From: Nitrospirota bacterium
Lineage (GTDB): Bacteria; Nitrospirota; Nitrospiria; Nitrospirales; Nitrospiraceae
Length of the DNA stretch: 64,000 nucleotides
Reading direction: 5' to 3'
Assembly: GCA_030645475.1 (NCBI GenBank)
Contig: JAUSMA010000067.1
Location: 102,295-166,294 of the forward strand
Under the pieces are notes generated by a model. That model ran no database searches and had not been told where the DNA came from. It saw only the letters and a program-made list of their open reading frames with translations. Below, piece by piece: positions 1-8,477 of this stretch. The position numbers and the translations under genes were made by a program. Position 1 is the stretch's first letter, and the number at the start of each line of letters is the position of its first letter.

Positions 1-310
1 CACCGCGCTGCAACATACTCGGCGTCAATATGGGTCCTGTCTGATCTCGGAGGGGATTACCGTTCACGATCCATTGGTACTGAAATCCAGCTGCATCGGA
101 CTGGCCAGTATCGGTCTCGATCATGACCTTGACCGCTTCGTTCAGCGTAATGGGGTCTGGAGTAATTGTTGCTAAGCGGATAGTCGCAAGGCGCTGTGGA
201 GGGGCAACACTTGGAGAGGACGGTCCGTTACCGGGGGCAGAGCTCGGATTACACCCGATGGACAGGAGGAGAGGAACAACGCTTAACAATGGAAAGAGTC
301 TTGTATCCAT
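1..310 (-). CDS. Putative lipoprotein, 3' part missing (runs off the left edge)
   Basis: Reading the minus strand from an ATG at 310 gives an open frame to the window edge, about 103 residues. It begins with a short charged head (MDTR), a hydrophobic stretch and a lipobox-like LLSIGC, so the mature protein should start at the Cys near residue 20 and be lipidated. A Ser/Pro/Gly-rich linker follows, then a segment around TPDPITLNEAVKVMIETD and FQYQWIVNG that looks like an Ig/PKD-type beta-sandwich strand pattern. It lies 105 bases downstream of pilY1 on the same strand and could be co-transcribed with the pilus genes. The lipobox is imperfect (Ser at -3) and no strong ribosome binding site is seen. 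Function unknown. Confidence 0.55.
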   Translation of the reverse strand, partial: MDTRLFPLLSVVPLLLSIGCNPSSAPGNGPSSPSVAPPQRLATIRLATITPDPITLNEAVKVMIETDTGQSDAAGFQYQWIVNGNPLRDQTGPILTPSMLQRG

Positions 311-414
311 CACTCAACGCGACAAACCCGTTCGTTGCGACACACTACCTTGCTCATACGGCGGGCCGGGAGGAACCAACGTGCTGATCCCACCCAGCCC
401 TTATCAGCCATCCC

Positions 415-3400
415 TCAGGCTCGCTGACGTAACCAAGTGAGATACCGACTCCAGGGAGGATTTGGCCCATTTGCATCCTTACACTCACTACTCCCTGTGC
501 TCATCTGGCTGCAATATTTAATCGGTGGCTTTCCTCCACTCCCTCCTCCACTGGAGGAGCCATTCGCCGTTCCTGGTCCGTCGATATGGACGGCGACTTG
601 CGAAGCCACCCCCTCGCCCATGAGGACCCTGGTACTGTTGTTCGTATTCGCTCCGGAGGTGGTGGTCCCAATGATCGGAGACGAATAGGCTGACCCAGTC
701 TTATAGTAGAAGGCATAGAGATAACTCGTTCCCGTAGAGGAACAGAAATCATTCGTGGGAATAAGCGTTGGGAAGAACACTGCTCCAGCAAGTACCACTG
801 GGCTGGACACTGATCGCTCTGCCGACGTGCCAGCCGCAGTCGCCAGCTTGACGTACCACCCGTCCTTGCTTTGGATCAGCCCCACCATCGAGGTGAGACC
901 CGACGCAACATCAGTGACTCCAGGATTGTTGGGATCCGTCACTTGGTTCGTCCCAGTGGAACAGACAACGCAGACTACTGCACTCGTCGTGTTCACCAGA
1001 TCGGTGTTTTGGCAGTTTATCGTATTTGTCTGGGTACAGACTGAGTTCATCACACTGTCTTTAATCCCAAAGAGGTACTGCTGCGCGGTGTCGGTTTTAT
1101 CGGAATTACTCAAGTAACGGCCTGTTCCGAAAAAGACCCAGACCTTATTGGCATCGTCGATCGTCACCGACGGTGCGGTCGTCACCGGCCCCATTTCGCT
1201 CGTAACACTAGTCGACGCAGTGTAGTCAAGGAAGGTATCGATCATTTCCGTGGCTGATCGACTGCCTCCGCTGGCAACACCCCAGGTCGAGGTGCTGCAA
1301 GGAGCGTTCGTGCAGCCACTGGTCGTCAACCGATACATCTTGCCTCTCCAGGGCAGAGACCCATCATGCATCGTACGTCCGAAATACGCGACATCGTGCC
1401 GGTAGTCGAAATTCCGATCCAGCACTGCAATATTACCGAGAAATGATCGCCAGGAACCGGTCTGCATTCTCGTCACCTGGGAATTGCCGGCCCCAGGCCC
1501 AAGCTTTAAATCCACGGCATACACCGCGGCTGTTTGTGTAGGGGCGGCGGGCAAGTCCGCCGAGTAACCATTCGGCCCTGAGCCGAACAAGACCATCCAT
1601 TTCGCATTGGTGTTATCGGTCTTCGCATCCGCCGTCGGACTCACTCGCATCACCGACGGAGCACCGATCGTCAGCCCCAAATCGACGTCGCTGAAGCTCC
1701 AGAGGACTGGGGGCTCCACGTCTGGATTGGTGATATCCAGCACAAAGTAGGCGCTGTAAAATGTGCGATCCGTCCCGGCAATATTAACTGTCATCGGAGG
1801 AGCGCCCGTGCCGGACGCACATCTCCCGCAGCTCCCTCCCATACGGAATCCTCCAATCAAGACCGTGCCCCAGCCACCAGGATGAGTACCATTCGGCCCA
1901 TCGTCCGTAAAGATGCGAACATCCGCTACGGTTGGTTTGAGATCCACATAGTAAACATGGGTGTAGTCAGCCCTCGTCAGCCACTGCAACTGAGGCAGGA
2001 GTTGATAGGGAATAAATCCCCACAGCTCGTCTCCAAGATGCTGTCCTCGGTTGTCCAGAGTTGGAGTATTGGTGTACCACCCGTGCTCGACTATAGGGCT
2101 GGCAGCGGTTCCCGTGCTTAAATCGTCGCTCTTGTGGTAGTACCCGCCATTAAACGCATGTAACATTCCGTCATTCGCGCCCACGTAGATGACTTCTCGA
2201 CGCCCCTTCCATCGGAGATAGAAGTCCGTGTAGGAAGCATCTCCATAAATGAGATCGTAGTTTGCCCGCGGCGCAGCCACAATGGTGGGCGTCGAGTGAA
2301 TGGGATCGCCCAGTTTCCATACCTTATACGTGCCGCTGCCGAGCGGCGTTTCCAGCATGCGCGTACGCATCCCCGCGATTTCATCCCCACGGACGAAGTT
2401 GATAATATTATTGGCCGTGTAGGGGGCGGCGCTGGCCCGCAGATACGGACTCAGCGTTCCCGAATTCGTCGTATTAAATAGCATCTGTTCGCTTGCCTGC
2501 TGCACGAGTCCATCATTGTTGGAGTCGACCCAGGTGAACAGATGTCTGTCCGCAGAGGCCATATCGGCCAACTGCTTGCCTCCCTCCCAGAAGGGACGAA
2601 TATCTTTCAACTCCAGGCCTGCGGTTGTGGGTGTCGTACTGTCGGCGGTCCCGTCGCCGTTCGCATCTCCAAACTTGTCGACAAGCACTTTTCCATACGT
2701 AAGGCTGGCGATGTTGTTGTCGTACCGAGTCCTCACGATGTAGTCATCTTCGTAGACCAATCTTCCATCTTGATTCGTATCTTCTCGAAAATTCCCCAGA
2801 TGGTCGATGAACAAGCCCTGCGCATACCCGGTCCACTTCACATTGGCTCCACCCTGCCCGACAGTGCTGGTATAGAAGTACGCTTGGTAAACGCTCCCCT
2901 CACCGCTGGCAGAGGTGGCCAACACGGAAATGGCTGTTCCGGACGAACTCTTCCGCAAGATCGCCGTAATCGTCGCCATCAGCCGATCTTGAAGGTCGTC
3001 GACATTAGAGGATTCGAAATAGTTATCGGGAATTCCGTCGGTCCCAGGTGCGCCAGTCGCATTGATCACCTTGTCCCACTCCGTCACCAGGTCTGGAAGG
3101 TTATTGTTGTTGCTGTCCTCGAAACCACCCAGCTTGGCTGTGTGCATCAAGATTTCTCTGCCCGCAATGTTGCCGAAGGCGAAAAACGTGTAGACTGAAA
3201 TACTTTGGAGCCCCTCCAAACAATGACCCGTTACGTTCAGGACGGCAATTGTCCCATCGGTAAGAGCTGGGGCAGTTCCGTTACAGGGACGGAGGTCGTT
3301 CGTATGGGCCCAATAGGCCACATCATCCAAATAGTGGTTACCACTCGATGCATAATCCGTCTTATGTTCCCCTAACAACGTTGCGGCAGTAGTGGCACTA

Positions 3401-4809
3401 TTCGTATTGCAGGTACCATTGGGCGCATGGATGGTCGCGTTCCCGCCCACGCAGTGAAGCCCATGTTGCCCATGGGCGTAATCCTGAACCCCTGCTGGAA
3501 TATTGGTATCCTGTGTCGGCTCCCCATCCGTTACAAGGATCACAAACGTTTTGCAGCAGCGGACCTGTGTAGATGTCGTGGCCCAAGCAGGCGTGTGGTT
3601 GCTTCCGAAAAAGTATGGATCTCGTCCGCAAGCGTTGGCGATATAGCCGGCCCCAGCCGTGCAGGTTTCGGCACCGGTCAGCGCGGTAATTTCAGACGCG
3701 CCTATTGAACCCACCCCCGACGCTCCAAAGGCCACACCGTTTGAAACCCCTCCGGAAAAGGCAATGGGATAGACATAGGAACCGGCTAGATATGTGGAGT
3801 TGATCTGGGCAATATATCGGGCCGTTTCATAGAGAGACTCGGACAGAGGCGTCCAGGTCGAGGGGAACGATTCCTGGACCGCATCCACCATGGCTGCCGT
3901 ATTGGTAGTGAAGGTCTCCACGGTCGATCCGGAGAAATCGATCGATTGGCGAGATCCGACGCCCACCAGCATTCTGGCACCGTCACCCGCAGGCTTAAAT
4001 TCAAAGAGACCAAATCGCGCCTGAGCGCCAATCTGTTGGATGACCCCCGTTGGCTCGGCGGTATATCCGATCTTGAGTTCATACTTTCTTTGGCTGTACC
4101 CATCTCCGCAGTTATTATTAAACGTGCTGTCGTTATCGACGCAGAAATATCCGTCGGCTACACCGATCCAGAGTTGTGCGGGGCTGCCGGATCTGTCAGC
4201 CAAGGGAATTCTTCCGACGTAGGTTGTCGCCCCGACTCCTCCCGCATAGTCAGTATCCACTAACTCTATATTCACTCCGGTCGCTTGTGCCCGCACTGTG
4301 CGCAGCGCCGGTGTGCCATTCGTCGGACAGGTCCCGTCCGCTGCTCGTGCAACAAAGCAGTCGCCGCCGATCATCGATTTCTTGAGCGCATCGAACCGCC
4401 GGAAGGTCGCAAAATTCAAAAAGTTTCCATCCCACTCGGTAATGGGACAAGCGGTCGCTAACGCGGCCTTAACCGTCGCAGGCTCGAAGCGCGCATCGGC
4501 ACCCGCGTCGTATGTGTAGCAAAGGAGGGAGTCGAAGTACCCGGTGAAGTTGAACGTGTTCGCGAAGGGTCGATCACCGGCATCGCTGCAATCCCCATCG
4601 GCAGGGTTGGAGAGATCGCAGGCCAAACCGCTCATACTGCCGGAGTTGTCGAGCAACAGAATGATATTGGGCGCCACTTGGTCGCTGACGAAAGGCGGCA
4701 CGGCAAAATACTGGTCCATTGTCTGGGCCTGCAGCGCACTAGGCCCCACGAGACAACCCACCAACGCCAGCATGACGGTTCCACGAGTGGCGATACTCCG
4801 GCTTTTCAT
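415..4809 (-). CDS. pilY1: PilY1-like type IV pilus tip adhesin/assembly protein
   Basis: About 1464 residues, the usual size range of PilY1. From the ATG at 4809 the protein starts MKSRS, with a signal peptide ending near ALQAQ. That start is chosen over one ten codons upstream because GGAGG lies just before it. A von Willebrand A region follows with a MIDAS motif DNSGS (Asp54, Ser56, Ser58). Asp-rich loops such as DTNQDGRL (about 680), DANGDGTAD (about 718) and DSNNDGL (about 766) look like calcium sites. From about residue 840 comes the C-terminal PilY1 propeller, with the family sequence YVGANDGMLHAFNG. The family promotes pilus extension and surface adhesion with the minor pilins. It is the last pilus gene of the set reading 8214 to 415, so the whole minor-pilin/PilY1 priming complex is encoded together. 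Confidence 0.93.
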   Translation of the reverse strand: MKSRSIATRGTVMLALVGCLVGPSALQAQTMDQYFAVPPFVSDQVAPNIILLLDNSGSMSGLACDLSNPADGDCSDAGDRPFANTFNFTGYFDSLLCYTYDAGADARFEPATVKAALATACPITEWDGNFLNFATFRRFDALKKSMIGGDCFVARAADGTCPTNGTPALRTVRAQATGVNIELVDTDYAGGVGATTYVGRIPLADRSGSPAQLWIGVADGYFCVDNDSTFNNNCGDGYSQRKYELKIGYTAEPTGVIQQIGAQARFGLFEFKPAGDGARMLVGVGSRQSIDFSGSTVETFTTNTAAMVDAVQESFPSTWTPLSESLYETARYIAQINSTYLAGSYVYPIAFSGGVSNGVAFGASGVGSIGASEITALTGAETCTAGAGYIANACGRDPYFFGSNHTPAWATTSTQVRCCKTFVILVTDGEPTQDTNIPAGVQDYAHGQHGLHCVGGNATIHAPNGTCNTNSATTAATLLGEHKTDYASSGNHYLDDVAYWAHTNDLRPCNGTAPALTDGTIAVLNVTGHCLEGLQSISVYTFFAFGNIAGREILMHTAKLGGFEDSNNNNLPDLVTEWDKVINATGAPGTDGIPDNYFESSNVDDLQDRLMATITAILRKSSSGTAISVLATSASGEGSVYQAYFYTSTVGQGGANVKWTGYAQGLFIDHLGNFREDTNQDGRLVYEDDYIVRTRYDNNIASLTYGKVLVDKFGDANGDGTADSTTPTTAGLELKDIRPFWEGGKQLADMASADRHLFTWVDSNNDGLVQQASEQMLFNTTNSGTLSPYLRASAAPYTANNIINFVRGDEIAGMRTRMLETPLGSGTYKVWKLGDPIHSTPTIVAAPRANYDLIYGDASYTDFYLRWKGRREVIYVGANDGMLHAFNGGYYHKSDDLSTGTAASPIVEHGWYTNTPTLDNRGQHLGDELWGFIPYQLLPQLQWLTRADYTHVYYVDLKPTVADVRIFTDDGPNGTHPGGWGTVLIGGFRMGGSCGRCASGTGAPPMTVNIAGTDRTFYSAYFVLDITNPDVEPPVLWSFSDVDLGLTIGAPSVMRVSPTADAKTDNTNAKWMVLFGSGPNGYSADLPAAPTQTAAVYAVDLKLGPGAGNSQVTRMQTGSWRSFLGNIAVLDRNFDYRHDVAYFGRTMHDGSLPWRGKMYRLTTSGCTNAPCSTSTWGVASGGSRSATEMIDTFLDYTASTSVTSEMGPVTTAPSVTIDDANKVWVFFGTGRYLSNSDKTDTAQQYLFGIKDSVMNSVCTQTNTINCQNTDLVNTTSAVVCVVCSTGTNQVTDPNNPGVTDVASGLTSMVGLIQSKDGWYVKLATAAGTSAERSVSSPVVLAGAVFFPTLIPTNDFCSSTGTSYLYAFYYKTGSAYSSPIIGTTTSGANTNNSTRVLMGEGVASQVAVHIDGPGTANGSSSGGGSGGKPPIKYCSQMSTGSSECKDANGPNPPWSRYLTWLRQRA

Positions 4810-4857
4810 GGCACCCTCCGTTCTTGTTGCACCAAACATCGTATCTACGCTTCCTGA

Positions 4858-5253
4858 TTACCTGGGAAGCGTCACGATCAGCTTGTCGATCTTGTTGCTT
4901 TGTTCTTTCTTGACATGAAACTTCACCTCGGCGGTCACCATGAGGCGACCGGGCTCCAAAGCCTCTCCCTGCTCATCAAGCATGACGACGTCCGGCGTTA
5001 AGCCATAGGTCCGTCCATCGATGTCGAGGGTTTTCTCATGGATCGCAGTAATCGCGCCCTGTTGAAGGCCAATCGTCATCGAAGGCAGGGCCTGCTCGTC
5101 GGCCAGGGTGATACCGACACTTACGACTGATGTGACAGTCACGACCAATACCATGATCCCTGCGCGAAGGAACAACAGTCGGCGAGACCCACCCATCTTG
5201 CACCCTCGGTTGAGGTCCTTCCTCTTCTTCTCTGTACGAACGTCATCCATCAT
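4858..5253 (-). CDS. Small exported protein of the pilus cluster, PilY2 position
   Basis: About 131 residues from the ATG at 5253, which has AGGAGG seven bases upstream. An ATG at 5196 (also with GAGGG upstream) would put the signal peptide at the very N-terminus: MGGSRR, then a long hydrophobic stretch to about ITLADEQ. The mature part is about 85 residues: a beta-rich domain around LDIDGRTYGLTPDVVMLDEQG, ending in KIDKLIVTLPR. It sits between pilX and pilY1, where Pseudomonas has the small gene pilY2. I see no sequence motif that proves homology to PilY2. Location in the periplasm is inferred from the signal peptide; the role is probably in pilus assembly by context only. Confidence 0.6.
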   Translation of the reverse strand: MMDDVRTEKKRKDLNRGCKMGGSRRLLFLRAGIMVLVVTVTSVVSVGITLADEQALPSMTIGLQQGAITAIHEKTLDIDGRTYGLTPDVVMLDEQGEALEPGRLMVTAEVKFHVKKEQSNKIDKLIVTLPR

Positions 5254-5285
5254 GGTAATCCTCCTCATCTAGGAGAGCCGAGGGT

Positions 5286-5885
5286 CTAGTACGGCCTCGG
5301 CTGACAAAACGAACCTGTATTGTGGCAGGCATACAACGCCCCGACTTGACTGGTCGTCCCTGTAGCCAGATTTTGCGCCACACAAGTGATTTGATAAAAA
5401 ATATCGAGCCTGATCTCCCCACTACTTGCATCACAATTGCTGCCTTCGCATTTGAGATAGAGCCGATCTATGTCACCAAATACCTGATAGTTACCTATGG
5501 CCATCACCAGGTTTGGCGCAGAGCCTACTCCGGTTGGGAAATCCAAGTTGCCTCCATCGCTGATAATCTCACTGTTTAATACGGCCTGATTCGCTAGTGG
5601 CACCGGGCCAGGCGGAACTGCATTAGCAAGCAACGTTGTCGGCACGACATGAGCTTGAAGACTCTGCTGGAGGACATTCGCTGCGGTACTCACGCAAGAT
5701 TCCGCCGCGCTCGTTGCAGACTCACTGGCGCTGCTGGAACTGGCCATTTGCTTTTCAAATCCCGTCATGGTGAGAACTGAAATTCCCATCAAGGTCATGA
5801 TGAAGAGCACCATCATGACGGTGATGAGACTGACCCCCCGCTCATCCCTGATCTGTGACCTATTGCGCCGCTCACTCATCATCAT
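5286..5885 (-). CDS. pilX: PilX-like minor pilin
   Basis: About 199 residues. Three ATGs in a row at 5885, 5882 and 5879 follow an AGGAAGG sequence, so the exact start is uncertain by a few codons. The N-terminus has a prepilin-like signal, DERG followed by VSLITVMMVLFIMTLMGISVL, then the Ser/Ala-rich segment SSSSASESATSAAES. Residue 5 of the mature protein is Thr rather than Glu, as often in PilX/GspK-type members that sit at the pilus tip. Four cysteines in the C-terminal half could form disulfides. It lies between pilW and the small pilY2-position gene in a tight run of minor pilin genes and should be processed by the prepilin peptidase at 13985-14785. Confidence 0.8.
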   Translation of the reverse strand: MMMSERRNRSQIRDERGVSLITVMMVLFIMTLMGISVLTMTGFEKQMASSSSASESATSAAESCVSTAANVLQQSLQAHVVPTTLLANAVPPGPVPLANQAVLNSEIISDGGNLDFPTGVGSAPNLVMAIGNYQVFGDIDRLYLKCEGSNCDASSGEIRLDIFYQITCVAQNLATGTTSQVGALYACHNTGSFCQPRPY

Positions 5886-5898
5886 CTTCCTTCCTGGT

Positions 5899-7137
5899 TC
5901 AGGACCATGGTCTCGCATTTCTCGTCTCCACAGTCCTGGTCACCACCCGCCGGCGAACCGATGCATAGGGAGGAATCTGAGCTCCCGTATCGCCGGCCAC
6001 GAACACGCCATTGGCATGAACATGGTCGTCGACCGTGAGAAAGGCGGGGGAAAGGGTTCCCGCTCCTGCCTGCGTATTCCCTTCTCCGAGCCCGTTATCC
6101 ACCGATTGCTGCCGGGCGACGATCGTGACTTGAACCATTTTGATCGCGGACGGCGTCATGGGTGGATTGTTCCAAATTTGATTCGAGATGTAATCCGGTT
6201 GGTCGAAGATCAAGTTTCCGTTCACGTCGTCCATCAGACCATTGGGCTCGCTAAGGCCGGCTGCCGGGAGCAGGCAGCCATCGCAGGCATAGGCGAACTG
6301 GAGGTCCTCAATCCCATCGACGATCGGCAAACAGGGGCTGTTCGGGACATTGCAGTTCGGCAGGACGCGCCCAAATGAGGCGACAGTGGCATTCGCGATC
6401 CCGCGGACCAAGCAGGGAGCATTGCCGGCACAGATGTTATTGAGGTCTGCACCGGGAGCGCCACCGGCCAGCTGAGGAATAACTTGATAGGTGATGCATT
6501 GAAGGATAAAGATCTGGGTCCCAGTAGGAATCTGTGTCGGTCCAGGAACGGGAGCCGTCGGCACGAGAGGAGCCGCCGCGCCCCCCACCTGAGCCGCGAC
6601 GATCCCGCCGAGTGAAATATAGGAATTTGCTGTAAGTCCCGCTGCCACCATGTTGGGAAGGATGGCTGCGTTGATCGGTACAGTGGCAAAACCCCCTCCT
6701 CCGCCCGCACCAAGCGGAGCGGTGGTCTGCCACGCCGGCGGCACAGCCGGAATACCTGGCCCACCATAAAATGTGAGGGGCACCACGAGAGAAATTTGGT
6801 CCGGCCCTGTATCAGGAGCCCCGACGGCTGGATTGTTATCCCCCGGGAGAATCGGCACTGGTATTCCGCCAATGCCACAGCTTCCAACAGGAGGCGGATT
6901 TCTTGAGGGATCGATGGGCGGCCCAAAGCCCGCCAGCTTGATGTCGTGGGTGATCATCTCCATAGCCATACGCGCGTTCTGCTGGGCACCGGAAATTTGC
7001 TCATTGGCCCGCACCGCTTTGCCGGTCATCGTCAAGGCAGACATACCCGCTAACACGATCACGGATGTCACGGCAGTCGCCACCATGATTTCGACCAGTG
7101 TGAACCCCTGCTCATCTGGCTTGTCCTGCGATCTCAT
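5899..7137 (-). CDS. pilW: PilW-like minor pilin
   Basis: About 412 residues from the ATG at 7137. The open frame extends further upstream, but that part overlaps pilV and has no pilin signal. The class III signal is DEQG then FTLVEIMVATAVTSVIVL, with Glu at mature position 5. The N-terminal helix continues into QQNARMAMEMITHDIKLAGFG, the typical PilW sequence after the helix. The rest is a long Pro/Gly/Ala-rich globular domain with several Cys. PilW-type pilins form the tip-priming complex with PilV, PilX, FimT and PilY1. The stop lies 13 bases before the pilX start, consistent with one operon. Confidence 0.87.
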   Translation of the reverse strand: MRSQDKPDEQGFTLVEIMVATAVTSVIVLAGMSALTMTGKAVRANEQISGAQQNARMAMEMITHDIKLAGFGPPIDPSRNPPPVGSCGIGGIPVPILPGDNNPAVGAPDTGPDQISLVVPLTFYGGPGIPAVPPAWQTTAPLGAGGGGGFATVPINAAILPNMVAAGLTANSYISLGGIVAAQVGGAAAPLVPTAPVPGPTQIPTGTQIFILQCITYQVIPQLAGGAPGADLNNICAGNAPCLVRGIANATVASFGRVLPNCNVPNSPCLPIVDGIEDLQFAYACDGCLLPAAGLSEPNGLMDDVNGNLIFDQPDYISNQIWNNPPMTPSAIKMVQVTIVARQQSVDNGLGEGNTQAGAGTLSPAFLTVDDHVHANGVFVAGDTGAQIPPYASVRRRVVTRTVETRNARPWS

Positions 7138-7169
7138 ATCGTGCGGCCGCCCCTTTCCCTGTCGGCGTC

Positions 7170-7712
7170 TCACTCTGGTGCGATCATCGTATTCAACGTA
7201 ACAACTTTGGTCCCTGCTACCCAGGCGGCCGACCCCCCGGAAATGGTGTTTCGACTTGATCCGGTCCACGTGACGTTCACATTGATGTTGTTTTGATTGA
7301 GCCCAACCGGCCCCACAGCGGCCGCCGCCACATTGGCTTGGACCCCTACCAATCCAGCCGCGAAGAGGCGAGCTTGCCACTGCAGACAATCTCCCCTCGC
7401 CACCGGCTGCGTCAGCGGATTCTGGGTACAGAGCGCAGCATTCGCTGAGGTCAAATTGATACCGTTATACCCATTTACGAGATTCCGTCGATTGAATTGC
7501 ATCCGTTCGACAAGCTCCGTCGCAAGGTTCGTGGCAACCGTCACTTCATTGCCGTCGCTGTTGCGCGTGAACGACAATGTCGTCATCGCCGATAGCGCGA
7601 GCAACCCAACGGCAAGAATGGCCGACGACACCATGGCCTCGATGAGCGTGAACCCCTGTTCTTGTCGAGACCAGTTTATCGCCATATTGCTCTCGCACCT
7701 GTTGTCGCTCAT
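7170..7712 (-). CDS. pilV: PilV-like minor pilin
   Basis: About 180 residues. The class III signal is RQEQG then FTLIEAMVSSAILAVGLLAL, with Glu at mature position 5. The segment after the helix, TNLATELVERMQFNRR, is the usual PilV pattern. The ATG at 7712 is four bases after the fimT stop, which suggests translational coupling; an internal ATG nine codons in is an alternative. The C-terminal part has a Cys pair around ALCTQNP and GDCLQW. The product is expected in the inner membrane and then the pilus tip. Confidence 0.85.
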   Translation of the reverse strand: MSDNRCESNMAINWSRQEQGFTLIEAMVSSAILAVGLLALSAMTTLSFTRNSDGNEVTVATNLATELVERMQFNRRNLVNGYNGINLTSANAALCTQNPLTQPVARGDCLQWQARLFAAGLVGVQANVAAAAVGPVGLNQNNINVNVTWTGSSRNTISGGSAAWVAGTKVVTLNTMIAPE

Positions 7713-7716
7713 CGCC

Positions 7717-8214
7717 TCACAACCTCACAAGCCCGCTGGTCCCACTCGGCGCAATGTTAATCTGATACTGCGTCGTCGGAGTCCCAGCCAGAGCCCCCCC
7801 AACAATAATCGTCTGAACTCCCGTACCAGGGGCACTGGTCCTAAACCCCACGGAATTAAATTGGACCACCCCACCGTTTGCAATCGCGCCGTTATTGAAA
7901 GTTAATGGCGCCATATGTACCGCATCAAACCCGTTCCGAAAGACCTGAGTACCGGCAAAATTGATGGCGGCCATTTGGATCAGCCCATTCGTAAATACGA
8001 TTTGGACGTTCAGGGTCTGATTCGTCGTCTGCGCTCTAGTGCGAGCCAAGACAAGAAATCGAGTAATCTCGGAGGCCGTCGCTTTCGCTTCATAGTCTAT
8101 GTACATCCGTGTAAAATTCGGTATGGCGATCGCCATCGCGACCCCGATAATCGCCACAGCGATCATCAGCTCGATCAACGTAAAACCGCTCTGGCGATTC
8201 TTCGATCCGAGCAT
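7717..8214 (-). CDS. fimT: FimT/GspH-like minor pilin
   Basis: About 165 residues from the ATG at 8214 (start MLGSKNRQSG), with AGGA upstream; the frame remains open further upstream without pilin features. The class III signal is RQSG then FTLIELMIAVAIIGVAMAIAIPNF with Glu at position 5, followed by ATASEITRFLVLARTRAQ, typical of FimT/GspH. The C-terminal domain is short and beta-rich (IIVGGALAGTPTTQYQINIAP). It is the first gene of the 8214-to-415 minor pilin set. A PilE-type major pilin is less likely because the helix is followed by the GspH-like segment rather than a disulfide-bonded D-region. Confidence 0.82.
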   Translation of the reverse strand: MLGSKNRQSGFTLIELMIAVAIIGVAMAIAIPNFTRMYIDYEAKATASEITRFLVLARTRAQTTNQTLNVQIVFTNGLIQMAAINFAGTQVFRNGFDAVHMAPLTFNNGAIANGGVVQFNSVGFRTSAPGTGVQTIIVGGALAGTPTTQYQINIAPSGTSGLVRL

Positions 8215-8264
8215 AACATCCGTCCTATTTTGTCCTGATAGACCCATATCGTCTGTCACACTCA

Positions 8265-8282
8265 CGCAAGGGACATGCCGGT
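8265..8282 (-). promoter_or_regulatory. Candidate sigma54 promoter before the fimT-pilVWX-pilY1 set
   Basis: On the minus strand the sequence CCGGCATGTCCCTTGCG has the invariant GG and GC of -24/-12 elements separated by exactly ten bases, with TTGC at -12. It lies about 50 bases before the fimT start. Pilin genes are sigma54-dependent in several bacteria. The -24 element is CGGCAT instead of TGGCAC, so this is a candidate only. Confidence 0.3.
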
Positions 8283-8477
8283 AGGAACACAAGGGCGGCC
8301 ATTCGCAACCCTTTGATATTCAAACGTACATCATGGGTGATCTTCTTACCTGTGAGCGTTTTCTGGACGTATGGGAGACAATTTTCGTCGAGGGATGGAC
8401 GCCTCAATGGAGGAATTCCTGAACGGAAGGGAAGCATGAGAGGGAGAAATACTGCCTGAAGCGAAGCGAAGGATCAG

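Noticed and set aside
123..440. Forward 105-codon open frame at the left edge
   Set aside because: It is antisense to the lipoprotein and pilY1 end, has no ribosome binding site and no family-like sequence.
8225..8437. Minus-strand 70-codon frame upstream of fimT
   Set aside because: It has no ribosome binding site or homology and covers the promoter region.
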